A stretch of DNA of 44,707 bases from positions 1 to 44,707 of the forward strand of contig NZ_ATXK01000015.1 of NCBI RefSeq assembly GCF_000421645.1, given 5' to 3'. The stretch is from Aurantimonas coralicida DSM 14790. GTDB taxonomy: Bacteria; Pseudomonadota; Alphaproteobacteria; Rhizobiales; Rhizobiaceae. Below, piece after piece: positions 31,451 through 40,333 of the stretch. The notes under the pieces are model-generated. The model worked only from the letters and a program-made list of their open reading frames with translations, was not told where the DNA came from and ran no database searches. Both the position numbers and the translations under genes were made by a program. How positions within the stretch are numbered: position 1 is the first letter of the stretch; each line of letters begins with the position of its first letter.

Positions 31451-32875
31451 ATGGATGCATGCTGCTCAATGCCCCGCCAGGGCAGCTACGATCTCGCGGT
31501 GGTCGGCGCGGGTTCGGCCGGATTTTCCGCCGCCATCACCGCCGCGGACCTCGGCGCGCGGGTTGCCCTCATCGGCCACGGAACGATCGGCGGCACCTGC
31601 GTGAATGTCGGCTGCGTGCCGTCCAAGACAATGATCCGAGCGGCGGAAGCGCTGCACGGCGCCAGTGCTGCTGAACGGTTCCTGGGGCTCACGTGCGGAG
31701 TTCGGGTAACCGACTGGCCGTCGCTCATCGCAGCGAAGGACGATCTCGTTGCAAGCTTGCGGCAGAAAAAGTACGCGGACCTGCTGCCGGACTACGAAGC
31801 CGTGGACTACATCGAAGGCCAGGTGCGCTTCGAGGGCGACGCCCTCCTGGTCGATGGTGCGCCGCTCAGTGCGGGAAAAGTCATCATCGCAACCGGGGCA
31901 TCGCCGGTGATCCCGGACATCGCCGGCATCAGGGACGTGCCGGTCCTGACCAGCACAACGGCGCTGGAACTGACCGAGCAGCCTGCCTCGCTCCTCGTCA
32001 TCGGCGGCGGTTACATAGGCTGCGAACTCGCGCAGATGTTCGCGCGTCTGGGAACTGCGGTGACGCTCGTGACGCGGTCCCGTCTCCTGCCCGAAGCCGA
32101 GCCCGAGGTTTCGGAGGCGCTGACGGCCTATCTTAGGGACGAGGGCGTAACGGTCCGGACCGGAGTCTTCTACCGTCGCATCGCGCGTCACGACGAAGGG
32201 GCCGTGCTCACCGTGCTCTCCGAAGGCAGGGAAGTGACACTGAGCGCCGCCCGCGTTCTGGCGACCACAGGCCGGCGTCCCAACGTGGAAATCCTGAACC
32301 TTACGGATGCCGGCGTCGAGCTCGACTGGCGCGGCGCGGTCGTCGTCGACAACCGCATGCGGACCACCCGGCCCGGCGTCTATGCCGCGGGCGACGTCAC
32401 CGGGCGCGACCAGTTCGTCTACATGGCGGCCTACGGCGCGAAACTTGCGGCGAAGAATGCGCTGAACGGCGACAGCCTGGTCTACGACAATGGAGCCATG
32501 CCTTGGGTCGTGTTCACGGATCCTCAGGTGGCGGGCGTAGGGCTGACCGAGGCCGGTGCACGCGCCGCGGGATGTGACCCAAAGACCTCGGTCGTCCCGC
32601 TTGATCAGGTGCCGCGGGCACTGGTCGCCAGAGATACGCGCGGGCTGATCAAGCTCGTGGCCGACGCCAGGACCGACCGGCTGCTCGGTGGCCAGATCCT
32701 CGCGCCCGAGGGCGCCGACAGCATCCAGACACTTTCGATGGCGTTGCAGGTCGGCATGACGACGCGGGCGCTCGGTGAAACCATCTTCCCATATCTCACC
32801 ACAGTGGAGGGCCTGAAGCTCGCCGCACAGGGATTCGGCAAGGATGTGGCTAAGCTATCCTGTTGCGCCGGTTGA
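31451..32875 (+). CDS. merA: mercuric reductase MerA (no N-terminal HMA domain)
   Basis: 474 aa from the ATG at 31451. The FAD site VVGAGSAGFSAAITAADLG and the redox motif GGTCVNVGCVPSK (Cys50, Cys55) are present, as are the NAD(P) site VIGGGYIGCELAQMFARLG, TTGRRPNVE, YAAGDVTG, and the C-terminal LSCCAG vicinal Cys pair that delivers Hg(II). A CC pair near residue 4 (MDACCSM) replaces the usual NmerA domain. It reduces Hg(II) to Hg(0) in the cytoplasm. The upstream merF frame is open into this gene. Confidence 0.95.
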   Translation: MDACCSMPRQGSYDLAVVGAGSAGFSAAITAADLGARVALIGHGTIGGTCVNVGCVPSKTMIRAAEALHGASAAERFLGLTCGVRVTDWPSLIAAKDDLVASLRQKKYADLLPDYEAVDYIEGQVRFEGDALLVDGAPLSAGKVIIATGASPVIPDIAGIRDVPVLTSTTALELTEQPASLLVIGGGYIGCELAQMFARLGTAVTLVTRSRLLPEAEPEVSEALTAYLRDEGVTVRTGVFYRRIARHDEGAVLTVLSEGREVTLSAARVLATTGRRPNVEILNLTDAGVELDWRGAVVVDNRMRTTRPGVYAAGDVTGRDQFVYMAAYGAKLAAKNALNGDSLVYDNGAMPWVVFTDPQVAGVGLTEAGARAAGCDPKTSVVPLDQVPRALVARDTRGLIKLVADARTDRLLGGQILAPEGADSIQTLSMALQVGMTTRALGETIFPYLTTVEGLKLAAQGFGKDVAKLSCCAG

Positions 32876-32912
32876 AACATCGCGCCGCCCAAGACGTTTG
32901 CGACGCAGCGAA

Positions 32913-33326
32913 ATGCAATGCCTCATGACCGCCCAGCACGCGCCCTGGGCGGTCTCGCCCGACGATACGGAACAGAGGGAGCAGCGTGTCCGACCGGACC
33001 CGCCCTTCCGGGCCGAGATATTCGCCGACTACGCAGGTCTCGATGTCGACGAACCGGAGACGATAGCCGCAGGCATGGCCCTCCACTACACCTCCAGCGT
33101 TGGCAGGGGACCGGTCTACTGCGTGATGCGCCGGACGGCCGGGATGGACTCGCTCGGAGCGGTTGCCGCCGGCGGCGTGAGAATGTCCGTCATCCTGCAG
33201 GGGTCAATGACCGACGCTCTCGGTCTCAGCCCGCCGGAAAGGGGGCGCGAGCTCCGGGATTGGCGACGGCCTCGCATGGACTTTCGCCGCGGCGGTGGCA
33301 TCGGCCATTGTCAATTTCCGCTCTGA
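32913..33326 (+). CDS. hypothetical protein after merA
   Basis: 137 aa from the ATG at 32913 (32925 is an alternative). The first 90 residues look like protein: DPPFRAEIFADYAGLDVDEP, then ETIAAGMALHYTSSVGRGPV, then YCVMRRTAGMDSLGAVAAGG. The C-terminus is Arg-rich and less convincing, and the better-looking reading may continue in another frame (NFRSDEESAEQIVPEIPGEW around 33300-33370). It may be a frameshifted gene. It is not MerB as far as I can see. Position suggests a mer-linked accessory gene. Confidence 0.45.
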   Translation: MQCLMTAQHAPWAVSPDDTEQREQRVRPDPPFRAEIFADYAGLDVDEPETIAAGMALHYTSSVGRGPVYCVMRRTAGMDSLGAVAAGGVRMSVILQGSMTDALGLSPPERGRELRDWRRPRMDFRRGGGIGHCQFPL

Positions 33327-33579
33327 CGAGGAGTCGGCCGAGCAAATCGTTCCCGAGATTCCGGGAGAATGGCGGCTGCGCCGGGCCGGTTCAGACCGAC
33401 GTCCCGAAGCCGGAGAACTCTGGGACGCTCATCGAGACGGCGATCGGATGACGGATAGTCGCCCAGGAATGCCGCTCCCGACGCTGGGCGGAGCCGACGT
33501 CCTCTGCGACATCGGCGCTCCGTTCGGCTGGACAGCCTCGCGGCGGCGCGTCCGCCAACTTCAAGGAAAGGAATGAACC

Positions 33580-34926
33580 ATGGCTATCAGCTACGATCTT
33601 CTGATTATCGGCACCGGGACGGCAGCGATGGTTGCCGCGATGCGTGTGCGCGCGGCGGGGTGGAGCGTGGCGGTGGCGGATTTCCGCTCCTTCGGCGGCA
33701 CCTGTGCCTTGAGAGGCTGCGACCCCAAGAAGATGATGATCGGCGGCACCGATGCGGCCGACCACGCCTGGCGCATGCAGGGCCATGGCGTGGAAGGAGA
33801 TACCCATCTCGAGTGGCCAGGTCTCCTCGCCTTCAAGCGCAGCTTCACCGTTCCGATTCCGGACAAGCACGAGCAGCGTTACGAAGAGAAGGGCATCGAC
33901 ACCTTTCACGGACGGGCGCGGTTTACCGGACCGAACACGCTCGACATCGGAGGCACGCCGGTCGAAGCGCGACACGTCCTGATCGCTGCCGGTGCGGAGC
34001 CGCTGCGGCTCGGAATCCCGGGCGAGGAGCACCTCATCGACAACGAGGGTTTTCTGGAGCTCGAGAGGCTGCCCAAGCGGATCGTGCTCGTCGGCGGCGG
34101 CTACATCGCTGCGGAGTTCTCCCACATCGCCGCCCGCGCCGGCGCCAAGGTGACGATCTTCCAGCATGGCGAGCGCATGCTGAAGCACTTCGATCCGGAC
34201 CTCGTCGGCTGGCTGATGGACAAGTTTCGCGACCTTGGCATCGACGTTCGGACAGATGCAGAGGTGACCGCGATCGAGAAATCCGGAGAAGGCTATCGAG
34301 TTTCGGCGATGGACCTTGACGGCGAACTGACCGTAGAGGCCGATCTCGTCGTGCACGCCGCCGGGCGCAAGCCGGCTCTCACCGACCTCGATCTCGCCGC
34401 CGCCGGGATCAAGCACGAGAACGGGCGGCTCGTCCTGAACGCGCACCTTCAAAGCGTATCCAATCCGACGGTCTACGCCGCCGGCGACGCCGCTCAGATG
34501 GGACCGCCGCTCACCCCTGTTTCGAGCCATGACGCCAAGGTCGCTGCCGCCAATCTGCTCGAAGGCAACAAGCAGAGGCCAAACTACGACGGCGTGCCGA
34601 GCGTCGCCTTCACGATTCCGCCGATCGCCGCTGTGGGGCTCACCGAGGCCGAAGCGCGGGATAAGGGCATGAAGTTCGGGATGAAGAGCGCCCGCGCTGA
34701 GGGGTGGTTCACGGCGCGTCAGGCGGCGGAGAAGATCTACGGCTTCAAGGTGCTGGTGGACAAAGAGACCGACCTCGTCCTCGGGGCGCACTTGGTCGGT
34801 CCGCATGCCGATGAGGTCATCAATATCTTCGCACTTGCGATCCGCCACGGGATCACGGCCGAGAAGCTCAAGTCGACCATGTTCGCCTATCCCAGCGGGG
34901 CGTCCGATATTGGATCCATGCTATAG
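33580..34926 (+). CDS. FAD-dependent pyridine nucleotide-disulfide oxidoreductase
   Basis: 448 aa. FAD site LIIGTGTAAMVAAMRVRAAG, redox motif FGGTCALRGCDPKK (Cys42, Cys47), NAD(P) site VLVGGGYIAAEFSHIAARAG, and YAAGDAAQMGPPLTPVSSHD. The C-terminal dimer domain ends with YPSGASDIGSML. It resembles glutathione/mercuric reductase-like enzymes but lacks the C-terminal Cys pair of MerA and the His-Glu pair typical of glutathione reductase (a Tyr-Pro-Ser-Gly stretch instead). Probably a thiol or metal-related reductase; substrate unknown. It follows the mer genes on the same strand. Confidence 0.85.
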   Translation: MAISYDLLIIGTGTAAMVAAMRVRAAGWSVAVADFRSFGGTCALRGCDPKKMMIGGTDAADHAWRMQGHGVEGDTHLEWPGLLAFKRSFTVPIPDKHEQRYEEKGIDTFHGRARFTGPNTLDIGGTPVEARHVLIAAGAEPLRLGIPGEEHLIDNEGFLELERLPKRIVLVGGGYIAAEFSHIAARAGAKVTIFQHGERMLKHFDPDLVGWLMDKFRDLGIDVRTDAEVTAIEKSGEGYRVSAMDLDGELTVEADLVVHAAGRKPALTDLDLAAAGIKHENGRLVLNAHLQSVSNPTVYAAGDAAQMGPPLTPVSSHDAKVAAANLLEGNKQRPNYDGVPSVAFTIPPIAAVGLTEAEARDKGMKFGMKSARAEGWFTARQAAEKIYGFKVLVDKETDLVLGAHLVGPHADEVINIFALAIRHGITAEKLKSTMFAYPSGASDIGSML

Positions 34927-34970
34927 ACGTCGAGGGGGCGGGGCTGTCGCGGCCTATCCGGCGGGAAAGT

Positions 34971-35654
34971 TCACCCTAAGGTATCAACACTCCCGCTAAG
35001 CGTCTCGACGCCGGAATTGGCGTCCTTCAGCGCCGCAATGTAATTACGCGGGAAGAGCAAGTGGTTGACCGTTTCCATGCCCATAAAGTCAGCGATCTTG
35101 TTCGTGAAAGTCGAGCAGTTATAGGCGACGGCGTGCCAGAGCGGGCTGTTGCCCTGAAGCTGCCGGATCCGGCCAAGGATACGCTGATACTCTTCCGGTG
35201 TGAGTGCAATGGTCATCTCGTTCTGAAGATATCTAATCTCGGTGTCGCCGTCCGAGAAGCCGGTCTCGGATGGGACCGGGGCGATATGGCCCATGGTATA
35301 GACAGCGTTGCCGCCTGCGGGGTGAAGACCGGCGATCTCGGTCATGTTCGAGATGAGGACTCCCCCATTGTCGTAGGGGACGTTACCGCGCGAATCGAGT
35401 TCGCCGAAGGCGACGAACGAATGGCCGTAGCTTTCAGCATTACGGGCACGGAAAGAGATGAAATAGGGCTTCGCCAACTGGCCAACGGCGCTTTGCCCCG
35501 ACCAGGGTGTGAACCGAACCTGCTGATCGGTCCCGGCGAAGCTCGTGGCAGGAGCACCGACCGTCATGTTCGAATTCGAAGAAGTTGATGAGCAACCGGC
35601 AAAGGCCGCGATCAAGATTGCGATCGCAGTGAATTTCGCAAGAAACTTTGCCAT
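34971..35654 (-). CDS. lipoprotein with putative Cys/His papain-like fold
   Basis: 227 aa from the ATG at 35654; a TTG at 35669 adds five residues. Signal and lipobox LIAAFAGCSS. The mature part has ESYGHSFVAFGELDSRGN and, later, WHAVAYNCSTFTNKIADFMG: a His in the first and a Cys in the second, in the order seen in some permuted papain-like (NlpC/DUF4105-type) proteins. Role unknown; an envelope peptidase or amidase is possible. It is convergent with the reductase gene. Confidence 0.6.
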   Translation of the reverse strand: MAKFLAKFTAIAILIAAFAGCSSTSSNSNMTVGAPATSFAGTDQQVRFTPWSGQSAVGQLAKPYFISFRARNAESYGHSFVAFGELDSRGNVPYDNGGVLISNMTEIAGLHPAGGNAVYTMGHIAPVPSETGFSDGDTEIRYLQNEMTIALTPEEYQRILGRIRQLQGNSPLWHAVAYNCSTFTNKIADFMGMETVNHLLFPRNYIAALKDANSGVETLSGSVDTLG

Positions 35655-36108
35655 GTCGGTCGATCCCAAACGCGTCGTTGTTCAGCCACTCCGGCCTGAG
35701 CATTCACGACTTGCTGTGAAAATATGGGTGAGGAGCAAACCCCTAGTGGCTGACTAAGGCCTAAGTAGGGTGGCGTCTAGGAAGCGGAGCGTGAGAGGAC
35801 GACTTTCTTGAGTTTTCCGGTCCGTATTCTGGGGATGAGATTGAGAAGGCCCGCTTCCTTTGGCATCTCCGCCGCGCGCTCGCGCATCCCGAAGTGTCTT
35901 GGCCGGCAGCTCGAGGGTAGCGTGACGAGCGAGAACGCTGATCCGTTTGCATCCAAGAGCAAGGTGACGCCTTTCTTGAGTGGACGGTGCGCCCATCGGA
36001 AAAATTTTCCGATTTCATTGCCGCCATGCCTTCCGGGTACGTCGCATCAAACCAGGATACCGGACTCGAGTATGGACGTCTCTCTGAGATCATGATATCG
36101 ATACCTCA
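35655..36108. other. intergenic stretch before the copper block
   Basis: 450 bp without a supported gene. A minus-strand frame at 35777-35962 ends in RIRTGKLKKVVLSRS, vaguely like the C-terminus of an AMP-binding acyl-CoA synthetase, but it is too short to name. The promoter of the copper block should lie in 35900-36108; no CueR- or CopR-like box was recognised. Confidence 0.35.
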
Positions 36109-36498
36109 ATGACGTTGCACCGATCCCATGCTTGGATGCCAGCTCGGCTGCTGACCGCTTTTGCGGTTGTGCTGAGCATGCTGTTTGCGTCAGTCGGATC
36201 GGTTGGGGCGGATATCCCCACAATGTCCACGCAGCCTCCTGCCTTGTCGATGTCCGCTCAATTGGATGTCAGTGGGATGAGGGAGCATGTGCGCGATGGC
36301 GACCATGCTCCGTCCAAGGCTCATGACCACAAGGCTGTCGGCGGAAGTGACTGTGCGACGCACTGCGTTACGGCCGTCCCGCAGGCCGTCGGGCCGACCG
36401 ACGCCGTGCCGGTCAGCCGCAGTCTGTCCTACCCGCTCCTCTCGGCGGATCTGACCGGACAGTCCGGACCCACCACCGAGCGTCCTCCTCGAATCTGA
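36109..36498 (+). CDS. small exported His/Cys/Met protein
   Basis: 129 aa with signal peptide (about residues 1-34). The mature part is rich in His, Met and Asp: MREHVRDGDHAPSKAHDHKA, then SDCATHCVTAVPQ, and ends TTERPPRI. It is the third member of the small exported set with the E-[RQ]-P-P tail (see 4451-4786 and 11341-11685). It opens the copper block, just ahead of TolC and multicopper oxidase, which supports a copper-linked role. No family is claimed. Confidence 0.6.
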   Translation: MTLHRSHAWMPARLLTAFAVVLSMLFASVGSVGADIPTMSTQPPALSMSAQLDVSGMREHVRDGDHAPSKAHDHKAVGGSDCATHCVTAVPQAVGPTDAVPVSRSLSYPLLSADLTGQSGPTTERPPRI

Positions 36499-36662
36499 TC
36501 GTCCAGGGCTTTTCTCAGCCTTATTGCGTCTTCCGGCCATTCCTTGGTCGCAAGAAGCGTGGACGTCAGGAATTCGCCCACGGCGAAGCCTGATCCTCTT
36601 CCTCCATGACCGGTTCCGCGAGGCGCATCTCGCGGCGAACGGTATGGCGTTCAGGTTCAACA

Positions 36663-36908
36663 ATGAGATTCTCCATCATTGCCGGCATCCTGCCCGGCCT
36701 GCTTCTGGCGGGCTGTGCGGACGCTGCTCGGGGTCTGCCCGAAACAACCGTATTCCCGTCGCCTGAGGACCCGAGCATTCCCGGCGGAACACTTGGCCAA
36801 GCTTCCGTCGTCGGTGCCTATACCCATCGCATTGTCCGCGAGCCGGCAGGCTTTCGCGGTACGGGCGTAGATATGGCGCCCGTTGCCGGCCGGGAGCCGG
36901 CACTATGA
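36663..36908 (+). CDS. small lipoprotein
   Basis: 81 aa from the ATG at 36663; the longer frame from 36606 has no better start. Signal and lipobox LPGLLLAGC. The mature part (ETTVFPSPEDPSIPGGTLGQ, then GFRGTGVDMAPVAGREPAL) is short and unstructured-looking. It overlaps the TolC gene by four bases, so it is probably an accessory to that outer-membrane channel. Confidence 0.6.
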   Translation: MRFSIIAGILPGLLLAGCADAARGLPETTVFPSPEDPSIPGGTLGQASVVGAYTHRIVREPAGFRGTGVDMAPVAGREPAL

Positions 36909-38359
36909 GGCCGCTGTTCAAGGTGAGCAGCGTCCTTCTCCTGCCGCTGATCATGTCCGGCTGCGTCGCGGCTTCGGAGACATTCGAGCCGGATCTCGGC
37001 TTCAGTGTCGTGTCGGCAGACGCCGGACGCCGTCTGGGAAAGCAGACGGTCTGGGTCCAGGATCAGGCGCAGGCTGCGGCGGCCAACGAGCGGGTCCGGA
37101 ACCTGCTCGCGGCAAAATATATCGGCGCCGACGCGGCCGTGCAGGTCGCCCTTCTCAGCAACAAGGCGTTGCAGGCGGACTATGCAGAGGTCGGATTGTC
37201 GGTTGCCGAACTCTGGCAGGAAGGGCTCGCCGTCAATCCGAGGCTTTCGCTCTCCTACAGCGGGATTGGCGTCGGACGGACGATCGAGGGGCTGATCGCC
37301 GCCAACATCATCCGGATGATGACCCGGGAACGGCGCCTCGACGTCGCCGAGGTCCGGGTCCTCCAAGCGCAATTGCGGGCCGTCGATGCAACGCTGGCGC
37401 TTGCGGCCAGAACGCGTGAGGCTTGGATCGAGGCTGTCGCGGCCTGGGAGACGGTCGCCTATCTGAACCGTGCGAAGGTCGCCGCGGACGCTGCCGCGGA
37501 ACTGGCCAGCGAACTGGGCCGGACCGGAGCGATGCCGAAGGTCGAGCAGGCCCGCGAACAGGCCTTCTATGCCGAGCTGACCGGGCGGACAGCCGAAGCG
37601 CGATTGGCCGCGCAACTGGCGAAGGAAAAGCTCTTCCGGGTGATGGGCGTATGGGGGAAGAATCTCGATTTCGAGGTTCCGAACGCATTGCCCGCACTGC
37701 CCGGCAAGCTGAAGGCCTTCAAGGCGATCGAGGCGGAGGCTCTTCGCAACCGGGTCGACCTTCAGGTCGCGCGTCTCGAACTCGAGGCGCTGGCGCGGTC
37801 CTACGGCCTGACCGAGGCCACGCGATACGTGTCGGACCTGGAACTGGCTGCCGGCCTGGAAGTGGAGAAGGAAGTCGAAGAGCAGGAGGACGGAACTGAA
37901 GAAACGAATAACGTTGTTTCGGGTGTCATCGAAGTTGGGCTCGAAATCCCGATCTTCGACAGCGGGCAGGCCCGGCTTCGAAAGGCGGAATTCCAGTACC
38001 TGAAGGCCGCCAACCAGTTGGCAGCCAAAGCCGTCGATATCCGGTCGCAGGCACGCGCTGCCTACAAGGCCTATCGCGGCCGCAGCGAGATCGCCCGACA
38101 CTACCGTTCTCGCGTCGTGCCATTGCGGACGACGGTCGAGAAGGAAGCTCTTCTCACCTACAACGGGATGATCACGAGCACCTTCGATCTCCTCGCCGAT
38201 ACGCGGGCGAAGCTCGACGCGATCCTGCTCTCCCTCAACGCAAAGCGCGAATTCCACCTCGCCGACGCCGCTCTCACCGCGGCCGTCTACGGCGGTGGCG
38301 AAGATGCGCCCGAAGCCGCTGGTGACGCCGAGATGGCGTCCGCCTCCGGCGACGATTGA
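36905..38359 (+). CDS. TolC-family outer-membrane efflux protein
   Basis: 484 aa. A lipobox-like signal (LIMSGC) is followed by two TolC repeats: long helices with ALLSNKALQADYAEVGLSVA and IEVGLEIPIFDSGQARLRKA, the usual PIFD(S/W)G turn of OEP repeats. A short acidic insertion (KEVEEQEDGTEETN) sits before the second strand. Such channels serve CusC-type copper RND pumps, but no pump or membrane fusion gene follows here; the multicopper oxidase comes next. The inner-membrane partner must be elsewhere, or the channel works differently. Confidence 0.88.
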   Translation: MRPLFKVSSVLLLPLIMSGCVAASETFEPDLGFSVVSADAGRRLGKQTVWVQDQAQAAAANERVRNLLAAKYIGADAAVQVALLSNKALQADYAEVGLSVAELWQEGLAVNPRLSLSYSGIGVGRTIEGLIAANIIRMMTRERRLDVAEVRVLQAQLRAVDATLALAARTREAWIEAVAAWETVAYLNRAKVAADAAAELASELGRTGAMPKVEQAREQAFYAELTGRTAEARLAAQLAKEKLFRVMGVWGKNLDFEVPNALPALPGKLKAFKAIEAEALRNRVDLQVARLELEALARSYGLTEATRYVSDLELAAGLEVEKEVEEQEDGTEETNNVVSGVIEVGLEIPIFDSGQARLRKAEFQYLKAANQLAAKAVDIRSQARAAYKAYRGRSEIARHYRSRVVPLRTTVEKEALLTYNGMITSTFDLLADTRAKLDAILLSLNAKREFHLADAALTAAVYGGGEDAPEAAGDAEMASASGDD

Positions 38360-38376
38360 TCGAAAGGATCCGAACG

Positions 38377-39768
38377 ATGGTTTCGAGACGACAATTCATC
38401 GGGGCCGGAGCGGCTCTTGCAGGCGTCGCCGCCTGGTCGAAGACGTCGGCCATGGGGCTTCCGGAAGCGCCGATCATGGAAACGGCGGCCACCCAGCCGC
38501 CGCTGATGCCGACGGCCGGGCCGGACTACAATCCCGTGGTCACGCTGAACGGCTGGTCGCTGCCCTTTCGCATGAACAACGGCGTCAAGGAGTTCCACCT
38601 CGTTGCCGAACCGGTGGAGCGGGAGATGGGCGAGGGCATGACCGCCTATCTGTGGGGCTACAACGGCCAGGCGCCGGGACCGACCATCGAATGCGTCGAA
38701 GGCGACCGGGTGCGGATCTTCGTATCGAACAGATTGAGGGAGCACACGACCGTTCACTGGCACGGCGTCATCCTGCCCTGCGGCATGGACGGCGTGACCG
38801 GACTGACCCAGCCGGGAATCCCGCCGGGCAAGACGTTCGTCTACGAGTTCGACGCCGTGAAGAGCGGGACCTTCATGTACCATCCGCATGGCGACGAGAT
38901 GGTCCAGATGGCCATGGGGATGATGGGCATGTTCATCATCCATCCGAAGGACCCAACCTTCATGCCGGTCGATCGCGACTTCGTTTTCATGCTGTCGGCC
39001 TACGACATCGATCCCGGTGCGTATTTGCCGAAGGTCATGGAGATGACCGATTTCAATCTGTGGGCGATCAATGCCCGGGTTTTCCCGGATGTCGCACCTC
39101 TCGTCGCGGCCACCGGCGACCGGGTGCGGGTGCGGGTCGGAAACCTAACGATGACCAATCATCCGATCCACATGCACGGTTACGACTTCGAGGTGACCTG
39201 CACGGACGGAGGATGGGTGAGGCCCGAGGCACGCTGGCCGGAGGTCTCGATCGACATTCCCGTGGGGGCAATGCGGGCCTACGAGTTCGACGCGGTCTAT
39301 CCGGGCGACTGGGCCCTGCACTGCCACAAGTCGCACCACACGATGAACGCGATGGGACACGATATCCCGACGCCGATGAATGCCGACAAGGCCAGGATTG
39401 CGGCGAAGATACGCCAGATCCAACCGGACTACATGCCGATGGGCGAAACCGGGATGGCCGAAATGGCCGAGATGGCGATGCCGTTGCCAGACAACACGAT
39501 CCCGATGATGGCCGGCTGGGGGCAGTTCGGCGCCCTCGAGATGGGCGGCATGTTCACCGTGATGAAGGTTCGGGACGGGCTTGCGGCCGACGATTACGCC
39601 GATCCGGGCGATTACGAATTTCCCGCCGGAACGGTGGCCTACGAATGGACCGGATCGCTCCCTGAAGCGCCTGTCGCGCCGGCAGGCAGCGCCGACGGTG
39701 CCGCACTACCCCACACGCCATCCGCCAGACGCGTCATGCCGGCCGGCGGCGATCATTCCGGCCATTGA
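38377..39768 (+). CDS. multicopper oxidase (copper detoxification type)
   Basis: 463 aa from the ATG at 38377, preceded by AAAGGA nine bases upstream. Tat-like signal (SRRQFIGAGAALAGVAAW). All four copper motifs are present: HWHG, HPHGDEM, HPIHMHG and HCHKSHHTMNAMGH. The C-terminal part is Met-rich (MAEMAEMAMPLP) and ends HSGH. It resembles CopA-like/CumA-type oxidases that oxidise Cu(I) to Cu(II) in the periplasm. It lies 17 bp after the TolC gene and ahead of the cupredoxin gene. Confidence 0.92.
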   Translation: MVSRRQFIGAGAALAGVAAWSKTSAMGLPEAPIMETAATQPPLMPTAGPDYNPVVTLNGWSLPFRMNNGVKEFHLVAEPVEREMGEGMTAYLWGYNGQAPGPTIECVEGDRVRIFVSNRLREHTTVHWHGVILPCGMDGVTGLTQPGIPPGKTFVYEFDAVKSGTFMYHPHGDEMVQMAMGMMGMFIIHPKDPTFMPVDRDFVFMLSAYDIDPGAYLPKVMEMTDFNLWAINARVFPDVAPLVAATGDRVRVRVGNLTMTNHPIHMHGYDFEVTCTDGGWVRPEARWPEVSIDIPVGAMRAYEFDAVYPGDWALHCHKSHHTMNAMGHDIPTPMNADKARIAAKIRQIQPDYMPMGETGMAEMAEMAMPLPDNTIPMMAGWGQFGALEMGGMFTVMKVRDGLAADDYADPGDYEFPAGTVAYEWTGSLPEAPVAPAGSADGAALPHTPSARRVMPAGGDHSGH

Positions 39769-39813
39769 GGCCGGGACGCAAGGGACATCAACCACAACCA
39801 AAGAGGACCATTC

Positions 39814-40302
39814 ATGCGCAAACTTACGACGCTGCTGCTCGCCGCCATGTTGCCACTGGCTCCTGCCGCCGCCTTGGCGGCCGGGAGCCATTCGGGCGGG
39901 CACCACGACGAGATGATGCTCGGCAAGCCGGCGGAGCCCGCGCAAGCGGAGCGGACCATCGCCGTGCGGATGCTGGAGACCGACGACGGCGAGATGCTGT
40001 TCGAGCCATCATCGATCGCGGTCAAGCGGGGCGAGACCGTGCTTCTCGACATCCGCAACGATGGCGAGCTTGAGCACGAGTTCGTCATGGACGGGCAGGA
40101 GGCGATCCAGGAGCACAAGGCGCTCATGGAGAAGTTCCCGGAGATGGAGCACGCCGATCCGAACTCCGTGCGTCTGGAGCCCGGCGAGAGTGGCCAGATC
40201 GCCTGGACCTTCACGAATGACGGCAGCTTCGAGTTCGCCTGTCTGATCCCCGGCCACTACGAATCCGGCATGCACGGTCCGCTAGACGTGGCCGCCAAGT
40301 AA
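39814..40302 (+). CDS. cupredoxin-domain copper protein
   Basis: 162 aa with signal peptide (residues 1-22). A His/Met-rich N-terminus (SHSGGHHDEMMLG) precedes a cupredoxin domain whose type 1 copper ligands are visible: His in DGELEHEFVMDG, Cys in FACLIPGHYESGM with its His and Met. An insertion rich in Glu/His/Met (EKFPEMEHADPN) sits before the last strands. It would shuttle electrons or copper with the multicopper oxidase. 46 bp after that gene. Confidence 0.9.
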   Translation: MRKLTTLLLAAMLPLAPAAALAAGSHSGGHHDEMMLGKPAEPAQAERTIAVRMLETDDGEMLFEPSSIAVKRGETVLLDIRNDGELEHEFVMDGQEAIQEHKALMEKFPEMEHADPNSVRLEPGESGQIAWTFTNDGSFEFACLIPGHYESGMHGPLDVAAK

Positions 40303-40333
40303 TCTCAAACACTGAATACGAGGAATGTAACAA

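Noticed and set aside
30470-32875. 801-codon open frame covering merT to merA
   Set aside because: Only the parts from about 31307 on (MerF tail and MerA) are protein-like; the earlier part is a shadow of merT and merP in another frame.
33391-34848. 485-codon minus-strand frame
   Set aside because: It lies antisense to the flavin oxidoreductase and reads like a reverse-frame shadow in GC-rich DNA.
35777-35962. Possible acyl-CoA synthetase C-terminal remnant
   Set aside because: Only a short RTGKLKK-like match on one strand; too little to support a call.
36818-38257. 479-codon minus-strand frame
   Set aside because: It is antisense to the TolC gene with no family pattern or start signal.
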